Both the position numbers and the translations under genes were made by a program. Under the pieces are notes generated by a model. The model was not told the origin of the DNA, did no database searches, and saw only the letters and a program-made list of their open reading frames with translations. DNA of 64,000 bases from VAZQ01 sp963756715 (GTDB lineage Bacteria > Pseudomonadota > Alphaproteobacteria > Rhizobiales > Xanthobacteraceae), in NCBI GenBank assembly GCA_963756715.1, contig CAVWOV010000028.1, forward strand, positions 186,001-250,000, written 5' to 3'. Positions 63,704 through 64,000 of the stretch are shown here, in pieces (position 1 is the first letter of the stretch; the number at the start of each line of letters is the position of its first letter).

Positions 63704-64000
63704 CTATTCGGCCGGCGCCGGTGGCGGTTCGCGCACGACCGGCTCGCCGCTGGGCACCGATCCGCGCAACGGCCGCTCCTCCATCCGCAGCATTGCGATC
63801 AGCGCCATCACCAGAAACGCGGCCGCCGCCAGGAATATCCAACGGAACACCGCTGCCATGTCGACGCCGGCGCGGCCGGCAATCTCGATCATGAGTTCGA
63901 CGCCGCTGCCGCGCTCGGGCGCCGCGCCGAGCCCGGCGAGCAGGATCGCGCCCATCACGGCGACCGCCAAGGTCGAGGCGAGTGCGCGGAAGAAATTCAT
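63704..64000 (-). CDS. MFS transporter, C-terminal end (5' end outside window)
   Basis: 98 residues are visible and the frame is open to the right edge. NFFRALASTLAVAVMGAIL resembles the segment before the last helices of DHA2/14-helix drug-type MFS exporters, and a final membrane helix (about 53-71) is followed by a Pro-rich cytosolic tail. Substrate and true start cannot be seen. Confidence 0.65.
   Translation of the reverse strand: MNFFRALASTLAVAVMGAILLAGLGAAPERGSGVELMIEIAGRAGVDMAAVFRWIFLAAAAFLVMALIAMLRMEERPLRGSVPSGEPVVREPPPAPAE

Overview
This window reads as chromosomal DNA of a GC-rich alphaproteobacterium, most likely a Hyphomicrobiales (Rhizobiales) member near Xanthobacteraceae/Nitrobacteraceae. 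The supporting signs are the block ccmI-ccmE-ccmF-ccmH / degP / OmpR-type regulator / kinase / glnE / PleC-type kinase / pepN, the FeuPQ-like two-component pair, a CtrA-type box and an RcGTA-type gene cluster. The family placement is inference from gene content, not from a marker-gene tree.

Layout. 1-11.3 kb: a PleC/DivJ-type kinase cut by the window edge, a DUF1289 protein, a membrane aspartic protease, a TauE/SafE exporter, DusA, a CDF metal transporter, a Tat-exported amidohydrolase, a TctC-type binding protein and aminopeptidase N. 11.3-25.4 kb: a PleC-like kinase behind a perfect TTAA-N7-TTAAC box, then glnE, a kinase/regulator pair, DegP and the cytochrome c maturation genes, all on the minus strand. 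25.4-33.6 kb: an alpha/beta hydrolase plus LLM oxidoreductase pair, a glycine-zipper lipoprotein, a TumA/TumE toxin-antitoxin pair, FeuPQ-like genes and an unrecognised Ala/Pro-repeat membrane protein.

33.8-60.1 kb is the main feature: an almost complete gene transfer agent (GTA) cluster on the minus strand. It runs gp1 (small terminase), TerL, portal, gp3.5, prohead protease, capsid, gp6-gp15 and a DUF2793 fibre. A lysis module lies downstream (DUF1906 and TM1410-type glycoside hydrolases, a GH108 muramidase, a 58-aa membrane protein and a GTA-type holin). In Rhodobacter capsulatus the lysis genes are unlinked to the structural cluster; here they share one locus. No integrase, excisionase, replication gene or repressor was seen, which fits a GTA better than a prophage. 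No GafA-like activator and no head-spike genes were seen in the window.

The GTA cluster has been heavily interrupted. Six copies of a palindromic C-rich repeat sit inside it and I saw none elsewhere in the window. Two of them are translated into the ends of GTA proteins: the gp13/gp14 junction and the gp9 C-terminus. Unrelated genes are inserted between structural genes: two opposite-strand trypsin-like proteases, a DUF4142 gene with its own terminator, a DUF985 cupin, and a lower-GC acyltransferase/methyltransferase pair. About ten apparent single-base frameshifts fall in these 26 kb (gp7, gp12, three in gp15, three in GH108, two in protease 2, perhaps the portal). Only two fall in the other 38 kb (glnE and the FeuQ-like kinase). 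Whether this is sequencing error, decay or both cannot be settled from one sequence.

60.3-64 kb: a D-Ala-D-Ala carboxypeptidase, a small exported protein, a Tat-exported metallo-beta-lactamase-fold protein with a clear terminator, and the C-terminus of an MFS transporter cut by the window edge. No rRNA, tRNA or CRISPR array was found.
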